A stretch of 64,000 nucleotides of DNA from Acinetobacter calcoaceticus ANC 3811 (GTDB lineage: Bacteria; Pseudomonadota; Gammaproteobacteria; Pseudomonadales; Moraxellaceae). The notes beneath the pieces are model-generated. The model saw only the letters and a program-made list of their open reading frames with translations, was not told the origin of the DNA and searched no databases. Both the position numbers and the translations under genes were made by a program. Within the stretch, counting starts at the first letter, position 1. Every line of letters begins with the position of its first letter. Positions 47,139 through 57,822 of the stretch are shown piece by piece. The stretch lies in assembly GCF_000399665.1 (NCBI RefSeq), contig NZ_KB976986.1:248001-312000 (forward strand), in the 5' to 3' direction.

Positions 47139-47762
47139 TTGGGAAATCGCGATAAACATTTACTCACTCAACTAGATACAATCGCAAAGGGATTAAGTGA
47201 AACGTTATCTCCTTTTTGTGAAGTTGTGGTCCATGACTTAACAAATCCTGAACATGCCATACTCTCAATACACAATAATTTATCTGGTCGAAAAATTGGA
47301 GATCCAGCAACTGAGTTAGGGCTGGCTAGAATCATGTCACCAGAATTTCCAAATCTGATTTCAAATTATGCAAACCAGTTTGCTGATGGTCGTCCCGCAA
47401 AAAGCACATCTATTGGGATTAAAGATGAAGAGGGCCAATATGTGGCTGCTTTATGTATGAATATTGATTTAACCCTATTTAGAGGAATGCAAAGTGCTTT
47501 AGAACATTTCACTAAAATTGAAACGAATAACGTTATTGAAAATTTGGAACCGAATGGTGCTGAAGCTATTCGAAAATATATTGATCAATTTGCCTCAAAA
47601 CATGCCACTACACCGCGTATGTTAAAACTCAATGAGCGAAAACAATTAATATATGAGTTAAAGAATAATGGGTTATTAGAAATTAAAAAGGCTGTCGAGA
47701 CAGTTGCGCAGCATTTAGGTATATCAAGAGCAAGTGCTTATTTGTATGTAAAGGAAAATTAA
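47139..47762 (+). CDS. YheO/DauR-type transcriptional regulator
   Basis: 207 aa. An N-terminal YheO-like PAS domain (PFCEVVVHDLTNPEHAILSIHNNLSGRKIGDPATEL) and a C-terminal helix-turn-helix (VETVAQHLGISRASAYLYVKE). Start: TTG 47139 with GGAG 8 nt upstream; a longer frame from 47076 has no Shine-Dalgarno and would cover palindrome B's edge. DauR-like proteins control D-amino-acid or related catabolism, which suits the divergent dehydratase operon. Confidence 0.82.
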   Translation: MGNRDKHLLTQLDTIAKGLSETLSPFCEVVVHDLTNPEHAILSIHNNLSGRKIGDPATELGLARIMSPEFPNLISNYANQFADGRPAKSTSIGIKDEEGQYVAALCMNIDLTLFRGMQSALEHFTKIETNNVIENLEPNGAEAIRKYIDQFASKHATTPRMLKLNERKQLIYELKNNGLLEIKKAVETVAQHLGISRASAYLYVKEN

Positions 47763-47976
47763 AAGATTTTACATAATTTATGAGATTGAACATAGTGTTT
47801 TTTGAACTTGGTATTGCGTAACCTTTGTGCTTTTTTTAAAGGTTACTCTGCCAGTTTTTCTGTTTTATAAGTTGTATCTTATTTATCAAAAAACAACTTG
47901 TTTATTAAGCATGACTCATTTAAATAAATACATAGGAACACAACACATCTCTGTTGCTTTATGAGGAGGTCGTTAT

Positions 47977-48216
47977 TTGAAGTTATTTATAATTATATTT
48001 ATTGCAATTTTTTCTAGTATTGGACTGATTTGTTTAATTGCTCTACTCAAAAATCTAAAAAACTATTCGCCATCTCGCGAGCATGATCATTCATCTTCTT
48101 CAACACATCATTTTCACGATAATAGTCCTAGTCATCATCATAGCTCTAGTTATTCAAATGATTGTTCATCATCTTCAGATTCAGGTAGCTGTGATAGCGG
48201 CGGCGGTGGAGATTAA
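47977..48216 (+). CDS. Small membrane protein with Ser/His-rich tail
   Basis: 79 aa from a TTG start with a perfect GAGGAGG. One N-terminal transmembrane helix (FIIIFIAIFSSIGLICLIALL) is followed by a low-complexity tail rich in Ser, His, Asp and Gly, with two cysteines (HHFHD, HHHSSS, CDSGGGGD). The tail could bind metal, but that is a guess. It has its own terminator. No family is recognised with certainty. Confidence 0.6.
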   Translation: MKLFIIIFIAIFSSIGLICLIALLKNLKNYSPSREHDHSSSSTHHFHDNSPSHHHSSSYSNDCSSSSDSGSCDSGGGGD

Positions 48217-48247
48217 AAAAAGCCCTTTTATGCAAAGGGCTTTTAAT
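48214..48247. terminator. Bidirectional terminator
   Basis: AAAAGCCCTTT-tatgc-AAAGGGCTTTT between the small membrane protein gene and the convergent pirin gene. Confidence 0.88.
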
Positions 48248-48250
48248 GAT

Positions 48251-48937
48251 TTAAGGTAAATCGAACCAGATAAATTGACTATCTTCAGTTGCCTGAATCG
48301 TCGCTTTACCTTCAAATACGAAAGCATCGCCTGCTTTGACTTCTTGATCACCAATGTGAACTACACCTGAAATCACGTGAACATAGTTCACTTTTTTAAC
48401 TGGCTCAACATTTAACTCACGTCCTTTTTCCAATACAGCCGACTTTATTTCTGTATTTTGACGAATATGCATCGGTGCATTTGCATCAGGCCCTGCAATT
48501 AAATGCCATTTATTTGGATCATTACGTGGGTCAAGATTAATTTGCTGGTAATTTGGCTCTGCATCTCTTACGTTTGGAATAATCCAGATTTGTAATAAAT
48601 GTACAGGCGTATCAGTGTTGTTGATTTCACTGTGGGCAACACCTGTGCCAGCGCTCATTAACTGCCATTCACCTGCTTTAATCTGGCCTTCATTTCCCAT
48701 CGTGTCGCGGTGTGAAATTGCACCATCGAGCACACAGGTTAAGATTTCCATATTGTCATGCGAGTGCGTACCGAAACCATTATGCGCATCAATTCTGTCG
48801 TCATTAATGACTCGTAAAGCACTGACACCCATATATTTAGGGTTATACCAGCTACCAAATGAAAAGCTATGATAAGACTCTAACCAACCCGCTTTTACAT
48901 GACCTCGATCTTTACCACGATGTAGATAAGCATTCAT
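48251..48937 (-). CDS. Pirin family protein (bicupin)
   Basis: 228 aa. The N-terminal cupin carries the metal-binding pattern DAHNGFGTHSHDNMEILTCVLDG; HSEINNTDTPVHLLQIWI is the second pirin block. It is similar to E. coli YhhW/YhaK. Some pirins have quercetin dioxygenase activity, but the native role is unclear. A single gene by context. Confidence 0.88.
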   Translation of the reverse strand: MNAYLHRGKDRGHVKAGWLESYHSFSFGSWYNPKYMGVSALRVINDDRIDAHNGFGTHSHDNMEILTCVLDGAISHRDTMGNEGQIKAGEWQLMSAGTGVAHSEINNTDTPVHLLQIWIIPNVRDAEPNYQQINLDPRNDPNKWHLIAGPDANAPMHIRQNTEIKSAVLEKGRELNVEPVKKVNYVHVISGVVHIGDQEVKAGDAFVFEGKATIQATEDSQFIWFDLP

Positions 48938-49077
48938 GATCTAATCTCCCAAATTTTTTATTTATCTCTTGAGAAATATATTAACGTTCTATAGAAGCCA
49001 GAAAAATAGGCTAACTGCAACATGTCGTTGCATAATTGATATGGTTGTAAAGTTTTTTATTGATCAATATTTTTAGG

Positions 49078-49110
49078 AATAAAAAAACCTGCCATGAAGG
49101 CAGGTCTTTT
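49078..49110 (-). terminator. Terminator after the L,D-transpeptidase gene
   Basis: ACCTGCC / GGCAGGT with a short loop; on the minus strand a run of seven T follows. Confidence 0.88.
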
Positions 49111-49124
49111 AAAGAATATATTAA

Positions 49125-50363
49125 TTACTCAAGGAATTTAACAGTTACGCCAGAACGTACTTTATTTCCTAAATCATTAGCATCCCAGTTTGTTAAACGG
49201 ATACAACCGTGTGATGCAGTTTTAGAAATTAAAGATGGATTTGGAGTTCCGTGAATACCAAAAGATTTTTTACTTAAACCAATCCAGATATTACCTACAG
49301 GAGCATTTGGGCCAGGTGGTAAAGAAAGAGGTTTTAAGTTTTTACCTTGTACGAAGTTCGAAGGTGAATAGCTGTACCAAGGGTTACGTGCCACACCAAC
49401 TACCTTGTAAGTACCGGCCGGAGAAGGCGTATCAGTACTGCCAATTGTTGCAGGAAATGAGGCAATCATTTGGTTCCGACTATTGAAGAGATACAATTGT
49501 TTTGCACCTTTATGGGCAATAATCAAATGAATATCTTCTGGTAAATCATTGCGCACGTTAGGAACAATGATTTTTTCACCCACTTTTTTGAATGTCGCAG
49601 TTGGGTTTAATTTCTTTAAGAAACCTTCATCAATATGAAACTTCTCACCCAACATTTCGGTCACACGTGTGTAGTACAAACCTTTCATTTTAGCTTGTAA
49701 TGCGTAGTCAGAAGGAATTGACTCAGCATATGGACCTTTTAAGTCAGCATCAGAAATCGTGTATTCAATAAATGCTGGCTTGTTTTGTTTCGCAACCAAT
49801 GCATCCCAAGTTTCTTTGGTCAGATCACCAGTAGCTGATAAACCATTCATTTGTTGGAATGAAGAAATTGCTTTTAATGTATTTTTACCACTCATGCCGT
49901 CAATTGCACCTGGCGATGCATGTGCATTATTGAGCATTACATGGGCACGCGCATAAACTGGAAGTTGGCCTTTACTAATATTTTCAGACCATTCTGCCGA
50001 GTTTAAGCTATCTAAAGTCCATGATGCAGCGGTTGTCGCAGGAGCCGTAGACGCAGCAGTGCTTTTAGCAACAGCTGGAGTAGACGCCGCGATGCCTGAT
50101 TCAGCATTTGGGTCTTCAGTTTTTTGCAAATTTTGTAATGTTGTTGACGCTCGATTTAAGTCATTTTGTTCTTGAGCGGTAATTTGTGTCGAAGCTTGAG
50201 CTTTTACAGTTGAAGCTGCATCTACTGCTAAAGGATCAATCGGATCTTCCACAGGAGCTGATACCTTTTTAGGGTTCAGGGGTTGCTCAGTTGTTGAAGC
50301 AGCAAAAGCAACATTAGCAATAATACAACTTAAACTCATAGCGAGTAATGAGCGAACAAACAT
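49125..50363 (-). CDS. L,D-transpeptidase (YkuD domain) with peptidoglycan-binding domain
   Basis: Periplasmic enzyme that makes 3-3 crosslinks or attaches substrates to peptidoglycan. A signal peptide ends near NVAFA-AS, followed by an Ala/Thr/Ser-rich linker. A PG_binding-like domain lies around residues 125-175 (GAIDGMSGKNTLKAISSFQQ). The YkuD domain contains the catalytic motif SHGCIRLTNWDA preceded by FGIHGTP. ATG 50363 has AAGG 9 nt upstream; the in-frame TTG 50372 overlaps that site. A. baumannii has two such enzymes, LdtJ and LdtK; which this is cannot be settled here. Confidence 0.88.
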   Translation of the reverse strand: MFVRSLLAMSLSCIIANVAFAASTTEQPLNPKKVSAPVEDPIDPLAVDAASTVKAQASTQITAQEQNDLNRASTTLQNLQKTEDPNAESGIAASTPAVAKSTAASTAPATTAASWTLDSLNSAEWSENISKGQLPVYARAHVMLNNAHASPGAIDGMSGKNTLKAISSFQQMNGLSATGDLTKETWDALVAKQNKPAFIEYTISDADLKGPYAESIPSDYALQAKMKGLYYTRVTEMLGEKFHIDEGFLKKLNPTATFKKVGEKIIVPNVRNDLPEDIHLIIAHKGAKQLYLFNSRNQMIASFPATIGSTDTPSPAGTYKVVGVARNPWYSYSPSNFVQGKNLKPLSLPPGPNAPVGNIWIGLSKKSFGIHGTPNPSLISKTASHGCIRLTNWDANDLGNKVRSGVTVKFLE

Positions 50364-50666
50364 GTAATTCAACCTTAAGAATTTTCATATAAGCAATAGG
50401 GGAATTGATCTAATCTCAAAGTGCAGAAAATTACCAATAACTCATTTCTATGAGCCCAAGATTGGCAATTTAGTGATTAAAAGAATATCCAATGACCCCA
50501 ATGTAACATGTTGCAAGTATTGCAGAAAACCCCACGGCTTGCAGTAGACTTTTGTGTAAATATGCATTTTTTAGTAGATTGACGAGTTTTTTGTGTGAAA
50601 TTGAAATTATAAAAATGTCTCTGTTTTTGATATGATGCTGCCACATAAAGAAGATAGAGATTGGTA

Positions 50667-51740
50667 ATGACGACTTTGAAAAATGATCGTTTCCTCCGTG
50701 CTTTGTTACGCGAACCTGTAGATACCACCCCAGTGTGGATGATGCGTCAAGCAGGGCGTTATTTGCCTGAATATCGTGAAACACGTTCAAAAGCAGGCGA
50801 TTTCCTATCTTTATGTAAAAATACAGATTTTGCCTGTGAAGTGACTTTACAACCTTTGCGTCGCTACGACTTAGATGCAGCAATTTTATTTTCAGATATT
50901 TTAACTATTCCAGATGCACTGGGTTTAGGGCTTTATTTTGAAACTGGAGAAGGTCCTAAGTTTCAAAAGACTGTACGTACTGAGCAAGATGTCGCAAATT
51001 TACCAAAGTTAAATGCAAAATCAGATCTTGATTATGTAATGAATGCGGTAAGCACGATTCGTTCTGCTTTAGGTGGCCAAGTTCCACTGATTGGTTTTTC
51101 TGGCAGCCCTTGGACCCTAGCAACTTACATGGTTGAAGGCGGTTCAAGTAAAGAATTCCGTTATACCAAGCAGATGATGTACGCTCAACCAGAAGTTTTA
51201 CATGCTTTGCTTGATCATTTAGCAGACTCAGTCATTGACTATTTAAATGCTCAAATTGATGCAGGTGCCCAAGCCATCCAGATCTTTGATAGCTGGGGCG
51301 GGGCATTAGCACATCGTGAATATCTCGAATTCTCTTTAAACTACATGAATAAAATCATTGCAGGTTTACAACGTGAGAAAGATGGTCGACGTATTCCTAT
51401 CATTGTGTTCACTAAAGGTGGCGGACAATGGTTAGAGCCAATGATGACTACAGGTGCAGATGCTTTAGGTTTAGATTGGACGACACCATTAAATACGGCT
51501 CGAACTACAGTGGCTGGACGTGTCGCTTTACAAGGGAATCTTGATCCGGCTGTTTTATACGGTTCGGCTGCTTCAATTGAAAAAGCAGTGAAAGCAATGT
51601 TGGACGATGCCTACGCAAATGGTGAAAAGACGGGTTACATTGCTAACTTGGGCCATGGGATTACTCAATGGGTAGACCCTGCGCAACCAAAAATCTTTGT
51701 AGATACAGTGCATGAGTATAGTGCTAAATATCTAGGATAG
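50667..51740 (+). CDS. hemE: Uroporphyrinogen decarboxylase
   Basis: Haem pathway enzyme converting uroporphyrinogen III to coproporphyrinogen III. The N-terminal signature [16 protein letters not shown] with the catalytic-site region DFLSLCKN and [11 protein letters not shown], and the second signature [17 protein letters not shown]. 357 aa from ATG 50667; TTG 50661 is a weaker alternative. The DUF817 gene starts 5 bp after it. Confidence 0.97.
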   Translation: MTTLKNDRFLRALLREPVDTTPVWMMRQAGRYLPEYRETRSKAGDFLSLCKNTDFACEVTLQPLRRYDLDAAILFSDILTIPDALGLGLYFETGEGPKFQKTVRTEQDVANLPKLNAKSDLDYVMNAVSTIRSALGGQVPLIGFSGSPWTLATYMVEGGSSKEFRYTKQMMYAQPEVLHALLDHLADSVIDYLNAQIDAGAQAIQIFDSWGGALAHREYLEFSLNYMNKIIAGLQREKDGRRIPIIVFTKGGGQWLEPMMTTGADALGLDWTTPLNTARTTVAGRVALQGNLDPAVLYGSAASIEKAVKAMLDDAYANGEKTGYIANLGHGITQWVDPAQPKIFVDTVHEYSAKYLG

Positions 51741-51745
51741 TTTTT

Positions 51746-52540
51746 GTGCAATATCTAATTTTACCGTTTCAATTTATCGGCAAGGCTGTCTCGGCAGCCT
51801 TGTTTGGTATTTTGCTTTTAATTGCTTTTGCTTTAACAGCACCGATGGGAAGCCATGAATATATGGGGTTCTATCGTTATGATTATTTACTGACATATGC
51901 ACTTTTAATCCAGATTTGCTTACTCTATTTAAAACTGGAGTCATGGGCAGAAGCCAAGGTCATTGCTTTATTTCACGTCATGGCAATGTTCATGGAAATA
52001 TTCCTAACACATCCTGCGATTGCATCGTGGCAATATCCACAGCCCGCCGTATTTAAAATTTTAACTGTGCCTCTATTTGCTGGCTTCATGTATTCGGCCG
52101 TAGGTAGTTTTTTTGCACGCTCAATACGACTGTTTCAAGTGTCTTTTGAAAAACTTCCAAGTTTTGCAACTATGCTATTACTGGCATTTTTCTCATATAT
52201 AAATTTTATGAGTAAATTTTTTGTTCCCGATATTCGCTATATTTTATTTGCGATTAGTATTTTTATTTTCTGGAAAACAAAACTTTATTTTCAGTTAAAT
52301 GAACATAAATTCAAAATCCCGATGTTACCTGTGCTGTTTACACTCGCGTTTCTGATCTGGATTGCTGAAAATATAAGTACATTTTATAAAATCTGGCTTT
52401 ATCCAAGTCAGGTCGATGCTTGGCATATGGTCGGTTGGGGCAAGCTAGGGTCGTGGTATTTATTATTAATTTTAAGTCTGGTGCTTGTGCTTAAAATATT
52501 AGGCAACAGAGATGATCAAGGTAACTGGAATTTAAGATAA
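51746..52540 (+). CDS. DUF817 family membrane protein
   Basis: 264 aa with about eight transmembrane helices. Conserved SHEYMGFYRYDYLLTYALLIQ and WQYPQPAVFKILTVPLFAGFMYSAVGS mark the DUF817 family. GTG start with AGGA 8 nt upstream. It follows hemE closely and is probably co-transcribed, but no functional link is evident. Function unknown. Confidence 0.75.
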   Translation: MQYLILPFQFIGKAVSAALFGILLLIAFALTAPMGSHEYMGFYRYDYLLTYALLIQICLLYLKLESWAEAKVIALFHVMAMFMEIFLTHPAIASWQYPQPAVFKILTVPLFAGFMYSAVGSFFARSIRLFQVSFEKLPSFATMLLLAFFSYINFMSKFFVPDIRYILFAISIFIFWKTKLYFQLNEHKFKIPMLPVLFTLAFLIWIAENISTFYKIWLYPSQVDAWHMVGWGKLGSWYLLLILSLVLVLKILGNRDDQGNWNLR

Positions 52541-52689
52541 TTTTTCTTTTGCACTTTTTATCATATTGTTTATTTTTTAATTGCTAAATCACAACCTTCT
52601 CGTTATCTTTAATATCGTGTAATAAGAATTACACATAACAATACAACACATAAGAAACAATCAATAATGATTTTTGGAGATTTACATCT

Positions 52690-53160
52690 ATGTTAAAAAA
52701 ATTAGCTTTAGCTGCTTTATTAGCAGCTGGTTCAAGTGTTGCAATGGCTGACAACGATGTGGGCTGTGGTGCAGGTACACAAATATGGGCTGGTAAAAAA
52801 GGAGTAGCGCCTAAAATTCTTGCTGCAACAACAAACGGTATTTTTACTAACCAATTATTAGGGATCACTTTCGGTACTTTAGGCTGCCGTCAAGGCGGGA
52901 CAGTAACAGCGCAAGTTGTAACATTCACAAATGAAAATGCAGAAGCTTTAGCACGTGATATGGCAGTAGGCCAAGGTGAAAGCCTGAATGTACTTGCTGA
53001 GTTAATGCAAATTAAACCTCAAGATAAAGACCGTTTCTTTAAAGTTTCAAAAGCAAACTTTGGTGAAATCTACTCTGCAAATAACCAAAATACCCTTCAA
53101 GTTTTAGCGTCACTACAAACTGTAATGGCTAAAGACGACGTTTTAAAAGCTTACGTATAA
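52690..53160 (+). CDS. DUF3015 family secreted protein
   Basis: 156 aa. A signal peptide (MLKKLALAALLAAGSSVAMA) is followed by a mature region with the family opening DVGCGAGTQIWAGKKG and TTNGIFTNQLLGITFGTLGC; the two cysteines probably form a disulfide. Function unknown. GGAG precedes the ATG, and a terminator follows. Confidence 0.82.
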   Translation: MLKKLALAALLAAGSSVAMADNDVGCGAGTQIWAGKKGVAPKILAATTNGIFTNQLLGITFGTLGCRQGGTVTAQVVTFTNENAEALARDMAVGQGESLNVLAELMQIKPQDKDRFFKVSKANFGEIYSANNQNTLQVLASLQTVMAKDDVLKAYV

Positions 53161-53171
53161 GTTTGAAACTG

Positions 53172-53198
53172 AAAACCCTGTCGTATGGCAGGGTTTTT
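53172..53198 (+). terminator. Terminator after the DUF3015 gene
   Basis: AAAACCCTG / CAGGGTTTTT with an 8-nt loop. The next gene begins only 24 bp later. Confidence 0.88.
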
Positions 53199-53221
53199 CT
53201 TATATTTAATGATAAAAATTG

Positions 53222-55114
53222 ATGAGCTTAATGAAGTCAGTTGTTTTAGTTTTTGCCTCTTTGGCAGTGAATACTGCATATTCAGCAGATATAAATCCAT
53301 TTATTCAAAAATATTGGTCAATTGCCGAACAGAAAAACTTAGATCAAGACATTACATGGCAAAGGCTCATGTATGCCAATAAAGACCATAAAAGTGATGT
53401 TACTTATTCTGGCTATTTCATGTCGGAAAATGGGAAAAATAATTTAAAAGAAGAACTAAAAGCTGACATCTCGGCATTATTTATGCCTGCTCAAGATAAT
53501 CAGTCGATTCGCTGTAAATTTCCAGCACGCAGTCAATGGCTCATACAAAAAGTAGGCATTCAAGAAAGTGAATTGCCTCAAGTGAAGTGTTCAGAATTTG
53601 AAAACTGGATTGGACAGATTAAGCCTCATAAAGCGACATTAATTTATGCGACAGATTTTATGGGCAATCCGAGCTCCATGTTTGGGCATACTTTATTGCG
53701 TTTAGACCCCAAAGATCAGCAACAATTAAATTTAGTTTCCTATGCAGTAAATTATGCAGCAACTGTGGCTGGAAACGACAACTGGTCATATGCATGGAAA
53801 GGCTTAACAGGGCAATATCCGGGTGAATATTCACTTATGCCTTATTATCGTAAGGTAAAAGAGTATGGCGATTTTGAAAGCCGTGACTTATGGGAATACG
53901 AGCTAAATTTAACACCTGAAGAAACACGGTTTTTAGTAAGCCATATTTGGGAAATGCAGCATGTGAGCTTTCCTTATTACTTTGTGAGTGATAACTGTGC
54001 CTATCGATTGTTAGGGTTGGTTGATTTAGTAAAACCTGAGTCTCACCTGCAAGAGAAATTCACTCATGCTTCTATCCCGATGGAAACCATTAAATCGATA
54101 CAGCAGCAAGGGTTAACCAAAGCTCCTGTATATCGACCTGCTCTAGAAACTCAGCTATTGGCCCAAGCTCATCAGCATGGCGCATCTTTGGCGAAGGTAG
54201 CTCATCAAATTGCGATGATGCCCACTCAACAGTCTTCTCAGATTTTAAAATCATTTAGTGAGCAAGATCAGGCTAAGATTTTAGAGATGGCTTATGATGA
54301 TTTATATCTTCAATTTACGAGCCGTAAAATAGAAGAAAGCATTGCTCAGCTGCAGTTGCGTCAACTTTTAGCGCTAAGAAGTCAGATTGATTTAGACAAA
54401 CAGCGTCAAGAACCTAAAAGACCAGCAAAAGAGCCGACTCAAGGTCACAATGCCCGTAATATTTCAGTCAAAGCAGGCGAGGTTCAAGGAGACAAGTTTA
54501 TCGAACTTGGTCATCGTCAAGCCTATCATGACTTGATAGATCCTCAAGGAGGATACCGCGCAGGCACTCAATTACTCTTTTTAAATGGTAATGCACAGTG
54601 GCGAGATGACCATTTAAAGCTAGAACGTCTTGATCTGCTAGAAGTAAATTCTTATAACCCGATTCAACCTTTTAAAACACCGCTGAGTTGGGGATTTGAT
54701 TTGGGTTGGCGTCAGGAAGCGATTCATGATGGTACTTTTAGTGAAGAAAAACAGCATGGCGTAGCGAATTTTAACGCTCAGGTCGGATATAGTTTTGCCG
54801 ACTATGAGCGCAAACATATTTGCTATGGGCAACTACAAACCTACCTACAAGCAGGTTCAAATCTAGATAAAGGATGGCGCGTGGGAATGGGCCCGACTTT
54901 AGGTTGTATGAATCAGTGGTTTGAAAAATTTAACTCTGTCGTGCAAATTGAATTGCCCTATTGGGAAGACCAAAACCAATGGAATTTGAGAGTAAATACT
55001 CAGTGGCAATATGTGATTAATAGTAATAATACCGTTCGATTAAACTGGGATTATGAACAACAAAATCATCGAGACTGGATGAAATCAAGTCTAGGATATG
55101 TTTGGTTCTTTTAA
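53222..55114 (+). CDS. DUF4105 / Lnb-type periplasmic protein
   Basis: About 630 aa with a signal peptide (MKSVVLVFASLAVNTAYSA). The N-terminal half is the DUF4105 domain, with the conserved His in SSMFGHTLLRLD and Cys in VSDNCAYRLLGL; the C-terminal part is beta-rich and looks barrel-like, ending in aromatic YVWFF as outer-membrane strands do. DUF4105 is now tied to the Lnb lipoprotein N-acyltransferase family; whether this protein has that activity is not known. Start choice among 53222 and 53231 is open, since neither has a clear Shine-Dalgarno. Confidence 0.78.
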   Translation: MSLMKSVVLVFASLAVNTAYSADINPFIQKYWSIAEQKNLDQDITWQRLMYANKDHKSDVTYSGYFMSENGKNNLKEELKADISALFMPAQDNQSIRCKFPARSQWLIQKVGIQESELPQVKCSEFENWIGQIKPHKATLIYATDFMGNPSSMFGHTLLRLDPKDQQQLNLVSYAVNYAATVAGNDNWSYAWKGLTGQYPGEYSLMPYYRKVKEYGDFESRDLWEYELNLTPEETRFLVSHIWEMQHVSFPYYFVSDNCAYRLLGLVDLVKPESHLQEKFTHASIPMETIKSIQQQGLTKAPVYRPALETQLLAQAHQHGASLAKVAHQIAMMPTQQSSQILKSFSEQDQAKILEMAYDDLYLQFTSRKIEESIAQLQLRQLLALRSQIDLDKQRQEPKRPAKEPTQGHNARNISVKAGEVQGDKFIELGHRQAYHDLIDPQGGYRAGTQLLFLNGNAQWRDDHLKLERLDLLEVNSYNPIQPFKTPLSWGFDLGWRQEAIHDGTFSEEKQHGVANFNAQVGYSFADYERKHICYGQLQTYLQAGSNLDKGWRVGMGPTLGCMNQWFEKFNSVVQIELPYWEDQNQWNLRVNTQWQYVINSNNTVRLNWDYEQQNHRDWMKSSLGYVWFF

Positions 55115-55128
55115 ATAGCATTACGAAT

Positions 55129-55171
55129 AAAAAAAGGGAAAAATGAATGAAATCATTTCTCCCTTTTTTGT
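55129..55171. terminator. Bidirectional terminator
   Basis: Long stem AAAAAAGGGA...TCCCTTTTTT with inner AAATGA/TCATTT, between the convergent DUF4105 and blaADC genes. Confidence 0.88.
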
Positions 55172-55183
55172 TTTAGCAAAAGA

Positions 55184-56338
<1,155 letters not shown>

Positions 56339-56437
56339 TCACTCATACATCATTTAAAATTAAAGATGCGTACTCTTATAACAAAAATCACATAATTTGA
56401 TTGTTATGTTTTATAGAATAAAAGCGGTATATAGGTA

Positions 56438-56468
56438 TAAAAAAAGCCCAACTGAGTCAGGCTTTTTT
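56438..56468 (-). terminator. Terminator after folE
   Basis: AAAAAAGCC / GGCTTTTTT arms with a palindromic centre, between folE and blaADC. Confidence 0.8.
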
Positions 56469-56483
56469 GCAGTAGCAACCAGA

Positions 56484-57038
56484 TTAGTAGCTTTCTGGTA
56501 CTGCACTTAAAAATTCACGGCGTGCTTCTTTGTCAGTTTTAAAATCTCCGACAAATGAAACTGTACGTGTGGTTGATTCTTGCTTACCTACACCACGCAT
56601 CATCATACACATATGTGCTGAATCGATAACGACAGCGACACCACGTGCGCCAGTGACTTCAGCCACAGCTTCTGCGATTTGCTGAGTTAGGTTTTCCTGA
56701 ATTTGCAAACGACGAGCAAACATCTCGGTAATACGCGCAAATTTAGATAAACCAAGAACTTTGCCTTCTGGTAAATAGGCAACATGAACACGGCCGTAGA
56801 ATGGGAGGAGATGATGTTCGCAAAGCGAATAAAATTCAATATTCTTCACCAATACCATTTCATGGTTATCTGATGGGAAAACCGCATTATTGGTGACTTC
56901 TTCTAAAGTTTTACTATAGCCAGAAGTTAAATATGAAAAAGCTTTAGCCGCACGCACAGGCGTATCTTTAAGGCCGGGACGATCAAGATCTTCACCGACG
57001 GCAGTCAGAATATTTGCGTACGATTGCTGCATAGACAT
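56484..57038 (-). CDS. folE: GTP cyclohydrolase I
   Basis: First enzyme of tetrahydropterin/folate synthesis, turning GTP into dihydroneopterin triphosphate. Zinc ligands in [12 protein letters not shown] and the Cys in [11 protein letters not shown]; the last signature [11 protein letters not shown] is intact. It starts at ATG 57038 or ATG 57032; a GTG at 57050 is also in frame. No strong Shine-Dalgarno. Position next to blaADC is usual in Acinetobacter. Confidence 0.95.
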   Translation of the reverse strand: MSMQQSYANILTAVGEDLDRPGLKDTPVRAAKAFSYLTSGYSKTLEEVTNNAVFPSDNHEMVLVKNIEFYSLCEHHLLPFYGRVHVAYLPEGKVLGLSKFARITEMFARRLQIQENLTQQIAEAVAEVTGARGVAVVIDSAHMCMMMRGVGKQESTTRTVSFVGDFKTDKEARREFLSAVPESY

Positions 57039-57122
57039 AAGAATGTTCACTTACACTGGTTGAACAAAACGGCATTCTATCAGAAAACTATAAAAAGTCT
57101 GAATTCTGTAGAAAATGCCGCT

Positions 57123-57812
57123 TTATTGTTGGTACTTGGGATTTTTTTCTGCGCGTTTAAGCAGTACGAGAACGGCGCCTGTGCCACCTTGGTTTTCTGG
57201 TGCACTTACAAAAGCTAAAACATCGCGGTGCTGACGTAACCATCCATTGACATAGGTTTTTAAGACCGCTTCAGGGCCTTTACCATGTACAATTTTGATC
57301 ACATTTTGATTTTCATCTTTTGCCATCTGGATAATGTGTAAAACTGCGTCACGTGCTTGCTCAATCGTACAACCGTGTAAATCTACCGCTTCAAACCAAC
57401 GTATTTTTCCAGCTTTTAAGTCTTCAAAAACTTTATGCTGAAGGGTAGCAATGCGATAGCTTAATGTGGCTTGGCTTGCGACAGGATTTAAAGCAGCTTG
57501 AGTATCAGATAGCTCGGCATGCTCAGTGTCACGACCACCTTCGGCAGCTGCACGTTTAGCTAATGTTTGAGCATCAACTTTTTTTGCACGCGGAGTTCTT
57601 ATATCAGCAATATTACTATTGTTGATGGGTTTAACACCTGCTACAGCGCTTTGAAACAGATTTGCATTTTCCAATTCTTCAGACTCAGCCTGAGGTGGTT
57701 TGACCTCAGGCTGACTTGCGATTTTGCTTGAATGAGGATTGGAGATTTGCTTTTTAAATTGCTTCAATAACTTTTGTTGCTCTTTAGAAAGCGATGAATC
57801 TTTATTACTCAT
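57123..57812 (-). CDS. Smr-domain protein
   Basis: 229 aa. A disordered, charged N-terminal half is followed by a C-terminal Smr domain (about 130-215) with AVDLHGCTIEQAR and the catalytic-loop-like VHGKGPEAVLKTYV. Stand-alone proteobacterial Smr proteins (SmrA/SmrB) act as endonucleases; SmrB cleaves mRNA at collided ribosomes. Which type this is remains open. ATG 57812 has AGAAG upstream; the longer frame to 57845 would overlap trpC. Confidence 0.85.
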   Translation of the reverse strand: MSNKDSSLSKEQQKLLKQFKKQISNPHSSKIASQPEVKPPQAESEELENANLFQSAVAGVKPINNSNIADIRTPRAKKVDAQTLAKRAAAEGGRDTEHAELSDTQAALNPVASQATLSYRIATLQHKVFEDLKAGKIRWFEAVDLHGCTIEQARDAVLHIIQMAKDENQNVIKIVHGKGPEAVLKTYVNGWLRQHRDVLAFVSAPENQGGTGAVLVLLKRAEKNPKYQQ

Positions 57813-57822
57813 ATATCTTCTA

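Noticed and set aside
50470..50883. Minus-strand frame of 137 codons across the hemE start
   Set aside because: It overlaps the certain 5' end of hemE and has no recognisable features.
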